DNA of 64,000 nt from the NCBI GenBank assembly GCA_001414345.1, contig LLCB01000287.1, positions 1 to 64,000 on the forward strand, read 5' to 3'. The notes under the pieces were generated by a model. That model was not told where the DNA came from, ran no database searches, and saw only the letters and a program-made list of their open reading frames with translations. Positions 36,092-50,127 of this stretch are shown here, one piece after another. The first letter of the stretch is position 1; each line of letters opens with the position of its first letter. Both the position numbers and the translations under genes were made by a program. This DNA is from Hymenoscyphus infarciens. Lineage: Eukaryota > Ascomycota > Leotiomycetes > Helotiales > Helotiaceae.

Positions 36092-38340
36092 TCAAGAAAC
36101 AACCAGCCCCCACTTCCCATTAACACCCCCCTCCCACTTCGCTCTCGTCCCCCTAATAGCCTCCTCATACGGCCCATCATCCCTACTATTACTCCCCACC
36201 CCCTCCAACCGTTCCGCAACAGGCCTAAGCATAATCGCCATTTTCAAATGATTATCTGGTCCAATCTTCGCCTTGTTCGCCATCACTGCGACAACGACGA
36301 CGAATAATGCATGACATCCCGCAATCAACCCCAGAATAACAACAAAGAACTTTCCATGTCCAACCTTTAAATACGTGCCTTGAGAGGGGACAACGGCCGT
36401 CGCGTTTTTCACCGGGTTATACAAGGCAGCCGCGGCGATGGAGCCGAGGGAGTAGAGGGCTATGATTTCCCCGATTTGTTGCGAGGACCCGTTGCACGGG
36501 GTGCCCCAGAAGGAACCGCGGGGGTAGATTTGCGCTTCTTGGCCGTCGTCTGTGTAGCCTACTTGGGCGATGGAGGAGCTTGCTATGATGGCCATGCGAT
36601 CAGGGACCCAGGAGATGTTTAAGGGATCGTTGATGGTGGGGGTTATGGTGATGTTGCAGCGGTAGTACCATGGTTGGGTAGCTGACGCTTCGAAGGCTTC
36701 GACGACGGAACATCGTGTCTCGGAATCACTGCAGGTATTCATCTTCCCACCCGGGCGATTCGTGAAGAATGTCAAGGAATCGGGACTTTTATGGGAGACG
36801 AAGACGGGTCCTGCAGCCCCGGCGGTTATGTTTATGAATGAACCGTTTCCGTTTGCTGTTACTTCATGCGCGATACAAGAATATGTCGAGCTTATCGTTC
36901 GATCGGTAAATGACGAGAAATCGTTTGTGGAATACGCCGCTCCGCCAGGGGAATTCGTGAAGTGAAAGTCCCAACGGGGAGCATCGGGGATGTTGAAGAC
37001 CATGCTATCGGCTGGGAGGAGGATGTCGCCGTCTTTTTTCTCGGGGGCTGTCATGTTGTAGCCGTAGTTGTTGAGGAGACCTCCGTACCTAGATGTCCGT
37101 CAGTGGGATGTTTTGATTCCAGGGAAGGGGGGATGTACATGTGAGCTGTGTATGCTTCGTCTTGTGCCGAAGGTATGGGTGGGGTGTCGAAGGGGGAACC
37201 GCCTGCTTGGGGGTAGAAGTAATCCATTCTTGGGACAGCGACTTGGCCAGGATGAAGTAATAGGGCTGATGTATCGGTTTCCCAGCTATATGTCAGACTT
37301 ATCATTGCGATTCCTGCTTGGGCAAGCTAATTTAATTGGTCAATTACTTGATAAAAAAAGGAAAGAGAGAACAACATACCACATTAATGAAAAGCCAGCC
37401 GAAACAAGCCAAAACGACAATTGGTCTTTTGGAAATCAGAACGATCTTTGCAACCTTCAACATGCTATCGGCGGAAAGAATCAAATTGATCTGTTCTCTC
37501 ATTAGCTCCCACTCGAACCTCCCCTGACCCTCAAATCCCCAAAACCAACCGTAAAGAAAATAAACATACCTCCTTCAAACTCCTCTTCCTCCCCCTCAAA
37601 ATAACCCAGCGCATATTAAGCGCAATATCCTTGAAAGCACTCGCAATATTCAGTCCCAAACAAATACTAACTCCCGTCGTAATAGTATTAAAGATCTTCT
37701 TCTGATCCTCCGTCTTCGGGCCCTTCTTCTGCCATTGCATAGCCGCAACGCCATAGATGGTACAGAGTGCAATGGTGACGCCCAGTCGGAAGGACATGCC
37801 CCAAAGGATGGTGCGGAGTTGCTTGCCGCCATGGTCTTTGTAGGGGACGGTGTGGGCATTGATGTCGGTGTTTATCTTGGAGAGGGGATCGTGGAGGAAG
37901 GACTCTTGTTCGCTGTCTATATTGAAGCAATTGGTGGTTAGTTGTTTATATGATTGGAAGGAGAAGCGCCAAAGAAGAGGAGTTGAAGGGGAAAGATGAG
38001 ATGGGGTAGATATACTCATCCTCGACTGGGAAGGGAAAAGGGTAGAAGCAGTACTATACTCGCTCGCCATGCTCCCCATACTATTCGGTTGACTCCTCAT
38101 CGGTGGTCTCCCATCGATTCCAGCCCCAGTCCCAGTCCGACTTCTATTCCCACCCAAATCGCCCATCTCATACTCGGGACTCCCCAAATGACCATGATAA
38201 GGTTCCCAAGGTTGCGGGTACGACGCAGGACTCTGATACAACGTCGCGCCTACTCCTGACCCCGCGCCGGTGGTATCGACACTTTCCAGCGGAGAGAAGG
38301 GTTCTACCCCATTTCCACCATGGTGATGGTTGAAAGACAT
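36092..38340 (-). CDS. uncharacterised fungal multi-pass membrane protein
   Basis: Four exons, 38340-37570, 37523-37380, 37326-37139 and 37088-36092, give 699 aa with every splice keeping frame. The start at MSFNHHHGGNG is preferred; an in-frame start 23 codons upstream (38409) is less likely. Residues 1-140 are Ser/Pro/Gly-rich and disordered. Hydrophobic segments follow: LGVTIALCTIYGVAAM, TGVSICLGLNIASAF, IVVLACFGWLFINVVLAQAGIAMI, and near the C-terminus FFVVILGLIAGCHALFVVVVAV. A roughly 250-residue segment between the last two carries Asn-X-Ser/Thr sites and several Cys (CSDSETRC, WYYRCNITI, GTPCNGSS), so it probably faces outside or the lumen. The architecture recurs in filamentous ascomycetes. 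I do not recognise a named family or function. Confidence 0.75.
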
Positions 38341-40313
38341 CTCTTCTTGTCTTCTGATGACTCGGTCGCGTCGCAAATTGTGACTAAATCTCTCAGGTTT
38401 GCAATTCAATCAGGACCAACCAGGTTACAAAAGCCGACTGCAGGCGTGTCGGCGTAGTGAGGAAAGAGCATAGTGAGGTTGATGAGAGAGAGAGAGAGAG
38501 AGAGAGAGATGGAAGAAGGACAATTGACCAGACCAGACAGAGACAGAGATCTAGATCTAGATCTAGATCTAGACCTAGAGCCAGACCTAGAACCAAGTGA
38601 ATGGGTTACAGCATTGGGTACAAACAGACAAACAGACAAACAGGTACGGTACAGGGGCGCAGGAAAGAGAGTTGGGGGCGTGTAACTCTACCTAGACCAC
38701 TTCCCTATCTAACCTTAACCCGTACACTGTAGGTACACCTGTAGGTACTGTACATATGAGGCGTAGTTGGAGTATGGCGCTGTTAGCGTTGTAACTTGTT
38801 TTCCTCCCCTGTCCTCTCTCTCTTCTCCCCATCTCCTCAATAGATAGCATTCACCGAACCAAAACCCATCATCCCTTCAATTATCCTCCTCTCCTCCTCC
38901 TTCCCATTCACAACAACAAACCATCTCATCCCGTCTCAAGATGCAAGTGGGGACTGTCGTATCAAAGTAGAGAGACGGTCGTTTACGCAGCCCATCGCAA
39001 TCAAGCTTTCGTTCCCCAACTGTGCCATGCCTCGCGGCTGAACCACTGACTGAATCTTGCTTTTGCTTCTGGCCTGCATCGGTGTTGGTCCCTATCAAGG
39101 AATCAAATCCCCAGATACTGTTCTACAACATAAACATTCTACAACATAAAACTAAAACAATAAAACCATCAAGTGTAATTGAAGCCCCCTTTCCTCCAGA
39201 CATTCTTCTACTCTTTATCAAGTCATGAAGTTGGACATCTCGCCACCAAGCAACCGGACCCATCCAGCCCAGCCGCTAGGATTTGCTAGGGCTGAGCTGA
39301 CTGTACTTACCTTGGACAGAAGGGGGATGGCCAAAATCTAGGGTAGGCTAGGTATCGCCAGAAATAGAAACACCAACCCCCTCCAAACACATACATACAT
39401 ACACCGCAACATGTAACAACCCCTTCCCCAACACTCTCATCTCTCATAGCGGGATGATTTCCATGAAACAAAACAAAACACCAACATTCATGTACTTCTG
39501 GCAGTTGGGAAAAGCCATGCGGCCCATGCATGCGTGCATGATCAACATCGCCTCGAGGTAGGAGTTCGGGAGAATCTTAAATGCTGGGAAGGAAGGACAG
39601 GTGGTGGATTACCGTGTTAATGTTAGCGTTACCAACATCGCCACGAAGCAATGGTCCAGAGAAAGAAAATATCTCAAAAGGACTGGTTACAATGTTTGAG
39701 CTGGTACTTGTACGGTACTAGTGGGAATTTTAAAATGAGTGCCGACGAGCTTTACACAAGACCCTGAGAAAAAAGTCTCGAATTTTTTGACGAGATATTT
39801 TCTGCAAGATAGTGAGATTGGTAGGTACCCTACCAATAGCTGGAACTTTGGACAAGATATTTCTTTCTACAATCTATTTCTACAAGGTAGTGCTGTCAGT
39901 AGGAACTTTTTACAAGATATTTCTTTCTACAAGATATTCAGCAGCAGAAGCTTGGGAAACTTATAGAATGATTCATGCCCCCTTGATTTTCCCGTAAAAA
40001 ACTGGCTACTAGAAACATTTCAGATTCTCAAAATGTCTCGGCAGGGGAAATCATGTCAATAATTGGATATCAACGAGAGACATCTAGAATTAAAAACTAG
40101 AAACTAGAAAAGAGAAGCTATTTCTAATTCGGAGAATTATGCATATCATACCTCCATGCATTTCCCCCGACCCCCGACCAGAAACCAAACCCCTTCCATC
40201 CATTCTTTCTCATCTAGTTCGTAAAAAAGAATCAGCCATCACTACCGCTACCACTCACATTGTACGTGTCCTTTTGCCTCGCTCGCGCACTACATCAACC
40301 CACCAGCTCCAAA
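38341..40313. other. 2-kb intergenic region with microsatellites and short repeats
   Basis: Upstream of the membrane protein gene are a (GA)n tract at 38486-38509 and an (AGATCT)n-like tract at 38546-38575. At 39790-39950 the phrase ACAAGATATTTCTTTCTACAA occurs twice, with shorter partial copies, an imperfect tandem array of roughly 57-bp spacing. ACAGACAAACAGACAAACAGG lies at 38623. No coding sequence supported. Confidence 0.6.
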
Positions 40314-42216
<1,903 letters not shown>

Positions 42217-45200
42217 TCACAATCCCGCCTTACGCCCTCTTCTCGCTGCCCCATATAATTTTTCCTTTACATCCATAATTATGTCCTCCACTTCGTTGAC
42301 CTGATCCTTGGTCAATTTCGAGAGTTCCAAATTCCCCACCAAATTCATCAGTTGTCCTTTCACTGCCTCGAATGTTGCATTCTCCTCCGAGACTGCAGGG
42401 GCAACATCAACCAACGCGGGCACGGCTTCTTTCGGTGCGTTTTCCTCCTCGGGTTGTTGGATTGAAGCTCCAACCTGAAGTTCTACAACATCACCTGGAG
42501 CAAATATAGGAGATAATCCTGCCGGTGGTCCTGCCGGCTTTGCACTGCCGCTCTCAACGCTCACTCCATCACCGATAATCATCTCCTCAACCATCTGAAC
42601 TTCAGGAGATAACGAAGTATAGAAAACGTTATCCTCGTGCTCTTCTTGTTTCACGAGATCCTTGATCCCTTTCTCCGGTTGTAGCATGTCTACTGGATCC
42701 TCCACAACTACAGGACTTTCAACTGCTTCTTTAGTTCTACCCATCGCTTCAACATCCAGCCCCAAATCAAGAGGAGCATCAAGATCAACCGATGGAGTTC
42801 TCAGAGTCTTGACAACTTCTTCAGGCTGCACATTTTCTTGTGATGGCGGTACTGACGGCGGCATGGACTTTCTCGGTCGTCCTCGTTTCTTTCGTGGCGA
42901 TTTCTTCTTTGGGGATTTCGTGGGCGACGGGACTATAATATGTATCAGCAATGGAACTTTAGAATTTGAGGGGGCATAAAACTTACAGCTACTCTGAACT
43001 TCCTGGCTCTCTGGGATTTCACTATCATCCCCAGAAGCTTCATCAACCTTTGCATTTGCGACCAACAAAGATTGTCGTTTTCGAGACGATCTAGTTTTCG
43101 CAGGAGATCTTTCCATCTCTTCAAGTTCCGAAATATCAACAACAATCGTATCAGTCTCGACAGACGGTTCTTCCAGAGTGACATGCTTGCTTGAAAAACT
43201 TCGAGTTCTTGGAAATGGAGTGTCTGGTACGATGGATCTAGAAGGTGTGGGCTGGTCGCGAGTGATGGGCGAGGTTTGACGGCTATTCGCGCGGCTTGCT
43301 ATCTCTGTAGAAGCAGCTGCATTCTTCAACGCCATCTTGCGAATTGACCCCATTGCAGGAGAATTAGTTGAAACTTCTTGCAATGTTTCCCTTCTAGATA
43401 TTCCTCGAGATGAGCGACGAGGGCTGTCAGTATCCGGAATAGTTGCCAAAGACGCTCTCCGGTGCTCTTCGTCAAAATTTTGCATCATTCGAATCAAGCT
43501 TGACTCGTCCATACTTTCATCAGCATCGACACTCCGAGGTGCCTGTACAAAAGATCCACGTTTTGATACGACCAATCGCGGCGATGTCACTGCATCTTCG
43601 AAGACTTCTTCGTTTCCGGTTAAGCTATCAGAAGAAACTGGACCTGAACGCGCATCGACGAATGGAGGCGAACTGGTTCCATGTCGAGATAACCTTGGAA
43701 GTCCTGGTCGAGTTGGAGTTGAAGGGCGGATGACTTTATCAACCTCCATAGGAAGAGTATGATCCGCATCAACGTTTTCATCCATTTGAATATCGACATC
43801 TTCCATAATGGCGTCTTGAAGGGCCTCTTCGGATACTCCGGGAGGCGTTAGTCTCGTAGGAGTTGTATCTTTTGCTGCAGTTGACTGGAACGTTGACATG
43901 GTATATTCAGGATGCATGGCATAACTATCAACCTGGGCAGATGTATATTCAACAGAAGATACAGGGCCGGCATTTTGGAAACCCGGAACGAGTGGTGGAG
44001 AGGAAGGTACTTCTTCCATTGGAGAGATCTCAATTTGAGGAATAGGTTCATCTTTCTCTGGAAGAGTGACTGCTGGTGCCGGCGACGCACTAGCTGAAAG
44101 ACTAGCAGCCGCAAGTCGACTTGAACGCTTCGGCGTGGGAGAAGGAACCATAAAATTATCATCCTCACTTTGAGGCAGAGGTGTTGGCGTAGTTTGTCGG
44201 ACTTGAACTCTTGGTGATCCAGTACTCCTAGCTTTTGAGGATGATCGACGAAGTGGCAACTGTGGTTCCTCATTCTCCTTTTGTGTTTCTGCCCCTTGAC
44301 CGGGGCTTGTTTTGAGGTCTGGAAACATGGCGGCATCGGCTAATTGTCGTTCCCTCACCTCCTTCTGTCTATCTGTCAAAAGCTGAGATGCAGCAGCTCC
44401 GTTGGTGATTGGGGAAGATTCAATAGCTTGGAATTGAACTTGGGAATCATCGTGCCGTAATTTCGGGGTACTTTGTCGTCTACGTGATTTCCTCTTGCCA
44501 CTTGCTTCAGGGGTCTCCTCACGGGGGCGTTTGCGTCTGGAAGAAGCGGCACTCAGTTGAATGACAACTTCCGGTGTGGTTTCACGCATCTTCCGAGTCA
44601 TAGGTGACGATCCGCCATGTGGAGTTCGATGATTTTTCATCGCCAACTCCAAGCTTGTCGTGGGGAAAAAAGCGCTTGAATCTTCTTGTGTATCAGCATA
44701 TTGGATAGCTTGCTGCCCATATGCCACAGCCTCGCTCAAGACGCTTTCAGGAATGAACGGTAGCTGTATGTCGGCAACGGTGCGGATTCTTAGAAGTGAT
44801 GTTTGAGCTCGTTCCGGGTACTCGAAAGCCTCCTCAGATAAGCCAAACGTAGTATTCCACATCTTGACTGATCGGCTAGCAATTGACTTGTGTGAGCTAT
44901 CAATACCAGAGCAGATTAATGCTTCAAGGTCAGCCAGGATTTTACTGCAACCATAAAGCTCCTCGAGTCTAGGGATGAGGTTACAGAAAGCATCCCAAAA
45001 TGAAGTAATCTAAGCAGGTTAGCAGATATCACAGCGATTGGGGTTATATAGCATACCTGTTTGGACAAAGAGTTACCATTTCCAAGCTTTCTATCCGTAT
45101 CAAGCACCCAATGGGAGATTCCTTCTTGTACCTTAACAAGAGATCCAAAAAGTAAATCCGCGGGGCAGTGAGCAATAAAAGCGGTTGTGAGTTTAATCAT

Positions 45201-48200
45201 GTCGGAATATGCTTGAAGTTCTTTGTCGGAGTATTCTTGAATTTGGTTCTTGTCAAAATTGGTATAACAAGACGCCAATGTTGCCTGAATGTATTCATAC
45301 AGTTTGGTAAATGGGTCGAATGTCGAAACTTTCGGCCCTGCCATCGCGCTTCCCCATAACCGTTTTCTGGCCGCATCGAGTGCTTGTCTATCTTTTGGAT
45401 ATTCGGTCTTTGCAATGAGTAGGTTGTAATATGATATACCCACCGAAGAGAAAGAGTCTGTTGAGTTCTGCTCGTGCAGCAGTAGACACTTCGCTACGGG
45501 CTCAATAACAACGATAGCTTTGCCCGAAACTCCGGAATCGATGGTAGCAGATTTGGCCAAGGCCTGAAACAATTCCTCCCAGCCTTTCAGAGCATCTTGA
45601 GGAGAGTATCGGATACCAGCATCAAGAATCTTGACAACACTTTGATAATATTTACCAAGCGGCTGGTCAGAATTTTCGGTTTTGCCAGAATCTTGGTTTT
45701 TGACAACGGTTGTGACAAAGTCTGCAACGACCTGCCAAAGAGCTTTGGTGGCGGGTGAACTCTCCGTAGGCAAGAGTGACAATAATTCGCTTGCTAATTT
45801 GATACACTCTAAACGGTTGGATTGGTGAGGTTCAAAGAAAGGGAAAAGAATAGAGCGAGCCATCTGCATGAAATTGTCATCGTAAACTAATTTGGGTGAA
45901 TCGGTTACCAATAGGCAAAATAGATGATGGAAAGGCTTTCTGATCTCGCCATTTAACCTTTGTTGTCGCTGTGAGGGTGTTGCAACTGGTTCAAATGTGT
46001 CTTCTGTCCCAATACAGAGATCTCGTTGAGTAAATGGGAGAATCCCAAGTCCAGTGGTGGTCGCGGTAGTTGTAGTGACAAGTTTTCCAAAGGAATGCAA
46101 AAATCTAGCGTTGGATGGATAGTCCTGGGTTGGCAATGTTGCAACATTGTTCGGTCCGGCGCGCCAAATCTTGTAGAAGAGTTCAAAAATCGATGCCAAA
46201 CATGACATTGTATCATTCGAGACCTTCACTTCCATGATAGCTGGTGAAGATATCCAGCGTATGTAGGTATGCCACAGCGTGGAGATTTCTGATTCTTCTC
46301 CAAGTTGCCAGTACAGCTTTTCCATGATGGGAATGACAACGGGAAAAATTCGTTTCTTGGAATTCTTTCTCAGCCACTTTGGATCAAGAGCAGGAAGCTC
46401 TTTCGCTGCCACACTATTTCCTTTTTCTTTGGTATTGACCGTGACCCGATTTTCAATCCAGGGTCGTTGAAATCCCGAGTCGAAAAGATATCGTAGGATA
46501 TTGCAAGCCTGTGAAAGGTCTTCCTTGGCATTTTTTAGAATTTGACGAGCCGCTTCCGCCTCTTTAGGGTCTTCCATGGTATTCGGATCGTCGACTTTGG
46601 TTGGTGTCAGAGCTTGCCCGATAAGTGATATCACATATTGATCCCAAAAGAAATCCAGTTGAAGGGGCGTTGAGGATGGCTTGAGAGTATAATACAGCAA
46701 ACTGCAAACACTTCCAATGGCGCTTGTTCGTGTTTTAGCTGATCTCCGCAGCTTGAGTTGCCCATGCAATGGCTGGGCCAGCATTGAGATTGTGCTTTTC
46801 TTGGTATTCTCATCGGGTTGGATGGCAACCACGAAACGGTTCCAAGCATGATTAGCTTCTATCCTCGTGGGAACATCACCCGAGTTAAAACATTGCTGAA
46901 AGATTGCCAGGTACAATGACATATGTTTCCAGCCCTCCAATTGCCTAGGCTTTCCACGAAGAAAGAAGAAAAGAATACTGCATATCTGCGGTACACACGT
47001 CATCATCTCCTGCTTCTTTTGGACGGCGATCATCAACCTCTCACTATAATATTCCGCAAACTTCTTGCCACCTTCGGGTTGTTCGATGTGGAACAAGTTT
47101 ACTACCGCCCGAGAAACCTTGTTTTCGACTCCAAGAGTGTAAGACGACTCAAATCCAAAGGTAATGGCCTCAGTCCGTATTGCCTTGACGTTACTCAACA
47201 TGTCTGAAAACAGATCTTCCAGCCAGAGAGGGTGGGCAATCATATGTATCCGAGATTGTCGAAGTAGGTGTCTATATAGCATGACTCTGCCCACCACAAT
47301 ACTTTTCCCCTTGACGAAGCTTTCAATATTGTGTAAGTTTTCGATGAGTCTGCCAACCCGCTCGGTATTCATGACTCTTTGTGAGAATTTCTGTTGTGAG
47401 AGCACATGCATGAGATGCTTGACGATATCCTTGGACATGTTGGGATCTTCGAATATAGTGATAGAATGGTCAACAATAAAAACCCCAAAGTCGTTTCCCA
47501 CTGTCTCTCCGATGCCTGGCAAGGGAAGCATACTCGACAAGAGTAGCAAGGCATTGATAATAAGAGGTGTGTCCGGTTTCCCATTCTCCGCTTTTACGTT
47601 CACATCTCGGGTGATGAATTGGAGAAGGAGGCCCATCTTGTCCTTGAGAGCTTTTAAATCTGGGAGAGAATCCGAAGCTTTCAAAGATCCTGATAGCATC
47701 AAGTATGCATCCATCTTAGACCCTCTCTCCTGGCCCGCCAATTGTTGCACGATCGCCTCCAGCATTTCAGCAAAGCTTTTGTATTGGTGAGGAGGAAGGA
47801 GTGGGCCGTGAATGTCGGGGTCGTAGGTTCGCTCCTGTCCTCCATTATATGCTTTGAGGATCGATTTCGTGGGCTTTCGTTCCGCAGATGGTGTGAGAGG
47901 AAGGACGGTAATCCTGGGGTTTCCGTCCAGCGATGCTCTTGGGTCTTCGCTATATTCTGTTGAACTCGACCACCCAACCTTTTTCCGTGCTGTGCCAGAT
48001 GTACTTGGGGAGGCAATAGGCGCTTCTGCAGAAGACTCGGGTGTAATATTCGTGAGGGAATTCCGTTTGGAAGCCGAGTCACCGAGAAAGAATCGTTTGA
48101 TAAAGCTCCCTTTGCTTTCGTTTCGATTTGACTCTTTCGGAGGTGTAGGGGGTCTTTCTGGGAGGGAACTCAGGGTAGGCTGTATTGTCCCCGCTGGCTC

Positions 48201-48206
48201 TACCAT
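42217..48206 (-). CDS. rif1: Rif1, telomere and replication-timing factor
   Basis: Three exons, 48206-45057, 45009-42987 and 42932-42217, give 1962 aa. The first intron joins two large ORFs that look like separate genes: after GNGNSLSKQ the frame continues ITSFWDAFCNLIPRLEELYG and into MWNTTFGLSEEAFEYPE. The N-terminus has ERPPTPPKE, then two protein phosphatase 1 docking motifs, KKVGW (RVxF type, residues 75-79) and SILK (115-118). Residues 130-1150 are helical, HEAT-like, as in the Rif1 N-terminal domain. The remainder is low in complexity, Ser/Thr/Pro-rich, with many SP/TP sites and an AT-hook-like KKRGRPRKS. Rif1 recruits PP1 to counter DDK at origins and acts at telomeres and breaks. The second intron (54 nt) is in frame without a stop. 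Confidence 0.85.
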
Positions 48207-48999
48207 GGCTGCGAGCTCGAGGGCAGATTGAGAAGTGTAACTTCATCGAGGATCGTTTTCCATTTCCTCCTATTCCGTCGTGGTGTTGTTCATATCCTGG
48301 ACAGTCGAGATTAAACGTTGGTGGTCGCGATGTAAATTATTGCGATAGACAGACGCGCTCCAACACGAAATGCGCGAAACAGCTTTACGCGGGTACTCCC
48401 TGCCGGGTGAAAGTGGGGTTCGCGTTAGACGGTAAAAGCATCAGCCTCCTCTTTACTTGAACTACTAGTAATTGACAGCAAATGCTTGAAACTACCGAGA
48501 TCTTAACATAGATGTCTTGAAGATTGAAGTCTAATTGTTCCAAAGTACTTGAGGTAATATTAAGTTCTACTAGCGAATTAGAATAGCCAGATATTTACTA
48601 CCGCTTTTTAGCTCTTGAGCCGATGCTACTCGATGCTTTTTTATCACGAAAAAAATTCAGAATTTTCTCTATATAGAATCTTATTGCCATGGCTCACCAT
48701 AGGCCATTCAAGTGGCAGTAAATGCTCAAATTCGTTCCTGCCTACGTAGCTCATAGGGAGGCCAGTGTAATTTGCCCGAGTGTTTGGGACAATCTACTCT
48801 ATTGACCCACAGCAACGAGCTATTTACTGCCAGTTTTCTTGTCTACTGCGAGCCTGGGTCTCAAAACTCGAAATTGATATGATCTTATTCTCTAGAACAA
48901 TCCAATTCCAAAGAACTATCCTAACTCCGGCATTTCCCCCCTTCTTTCCCGGCTCAACCAGAAACTCCCTCCTCCAGCCGACAAAACACCACCCCTTCT
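48207..48999. other. intergenic region with a MITE-like repeat
   Basis: Between the Rif1 start and the small secreted protein gene. AT-rich at 48460-48700. Holds the short inverted-repeat unit at 48712-48835. No gene seen. Confidence 0.5.
48712..48835. repeat. short inverted-repeat unit (MITE-like)
   Basis: The left end, GTGGCAGTAAATGCTC, and the right end, GAGCTATTTACTGCCAG, are imperfect inverted repeats of about 16 bp, 124 bp apart. GGCAGTAAATGCT also occurs alone at about 30648, which suggests a dispersed family. No coding capacity. Confidence 0.4.
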
Positions 49000-49288
49000 T
49001 CATGCGCACGCAGCGACCTTGATGGAAGTAAAGGTATTCGGAGGGGTATCAATCCCACAACCTCCTTTGCCATCACAAAATCCCGACTGCACGCTACCGC
49101 CAACCTTTCCTGTACATGGTGTACCTGCAGCGGCGGCGGGAACAGGAATTGGAGCTGCGACTGTTTTTTAGAATTAGTCTTGAGCATATATGGGTCGAGA
49201 GATAAAGGGTGAAAGGGACTATACCAGCTACAGCTACTGTTTGCCCGATCATGAGAGTGAGGAGGAGGGTGAGGATTTGGAATTGCAT
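49000..49288 (-). CDS. small secreted Cys-containing protein
   Basis: Two exons, 49288-49225 and 49160-49000, with a 64-nt intron (GTATAG donor, ACAG acceptor), give 74 aa. The N-terminus, MQFQILTLLLTLMIGQTVAVA, is a clear signal peptide, with the intron falling just at its end. The mature part begins in an Ala/Pro-rich stretch (AAPIPVPAAAAG) and carries four cysteines in TPCTGK, GFCDGKGGCGID and VAACA, with a Gly-rich core. Size, secretion signal and Cys number fit fungal effector-like or antimicrobial small secreted proteins. No specific family recognised. Confidence 0.7.
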
Positions 49289-50127
49289 TTTGGTGGTTGA
49301 AGAGGTTAAATCAACGGGCTTTGAAGTTTGCGAGAAGAGTTAGAAGAGGTTGTACCGGACGACTTTCGAATGTTTGAATGGAGGTGAGTATTAGAAGAGA
49401 CTGTTTTGATGATGATAGCATCGCGGGCAACCAGCACGCATTATATACTCCAAGTCTGTGGACGATATTTGGTATAACAACTTCCAATTATCACATCCCA
49501 AACCAAACTCTCCTCCTCATTGAATATCCAGAAATTGGAAAATGACCTTTTTTCTCCTCTATATTTAGATGGAGAGTTCATTGCTCTGCTGTCAAACATT
49601 TTCGAAAACGATCTAGACCGTTTCATACATGGAACCCTAGATCAGATGAGCAGTCAGACAAATGCAACCCAACAGACGCATGAATGCCAAAGTCATAACT
49701 TCGAGAACCTGTCAGAAATACTTATAGTATCAGATGAATCAGTTCGGGTTTTGAATATCCCTGTGAAGAGTTGTCATTGTGAAATGGGATGAGGCGGGGT
49801 AACTACACTACGAGACTACCTTGGTACATCGTGTGGTTGGCAACCAGACCAACCAATCTCTATAGTGAATTCGCCATCATTTGACAACTTCGGGCTATTC
49901 ACAGATAAAGATTATGGACTGTTGTAAGTGAAAAGAAAAGAGGGGGGGGGGGTAGGTGGTCGCCAAAATAAAGTGTCAGCTAGTGGAGGCTGTGCACGGC
50001 GAAGCGGCATCAACCTTCACACCAAGAAAGAACCTGCAACTTCTTCTATCAACACCACAACCTTTTCCATTTTGTTTCAACACGGAGATCATCCCAAAAT
50101 AGCCCATCTAAACGGTCCGCATTCGCA
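49289..50127. other. divergent intergenic region
   Basis: Promoters of the small secreted protein (-) and of the phospholipase C (+). A poly-G tract lies at about 49943-49952, and a CA/TC-rich leader precedes the ATG at 50128. No gene seen. Confidence 0.5.

Noticed and set aside
38486..38575. GA and AGATCT repeats as a regulatory array or CRISPR-like structure
   Set aside because: They are simple microsatellites with no spacers.
44862..44916. Gene boundary between two large minus-strand ORFs
   Set aside because: Removing the intron at 45010-45056 keeps the frame open through this point, so both belong to Rif1.
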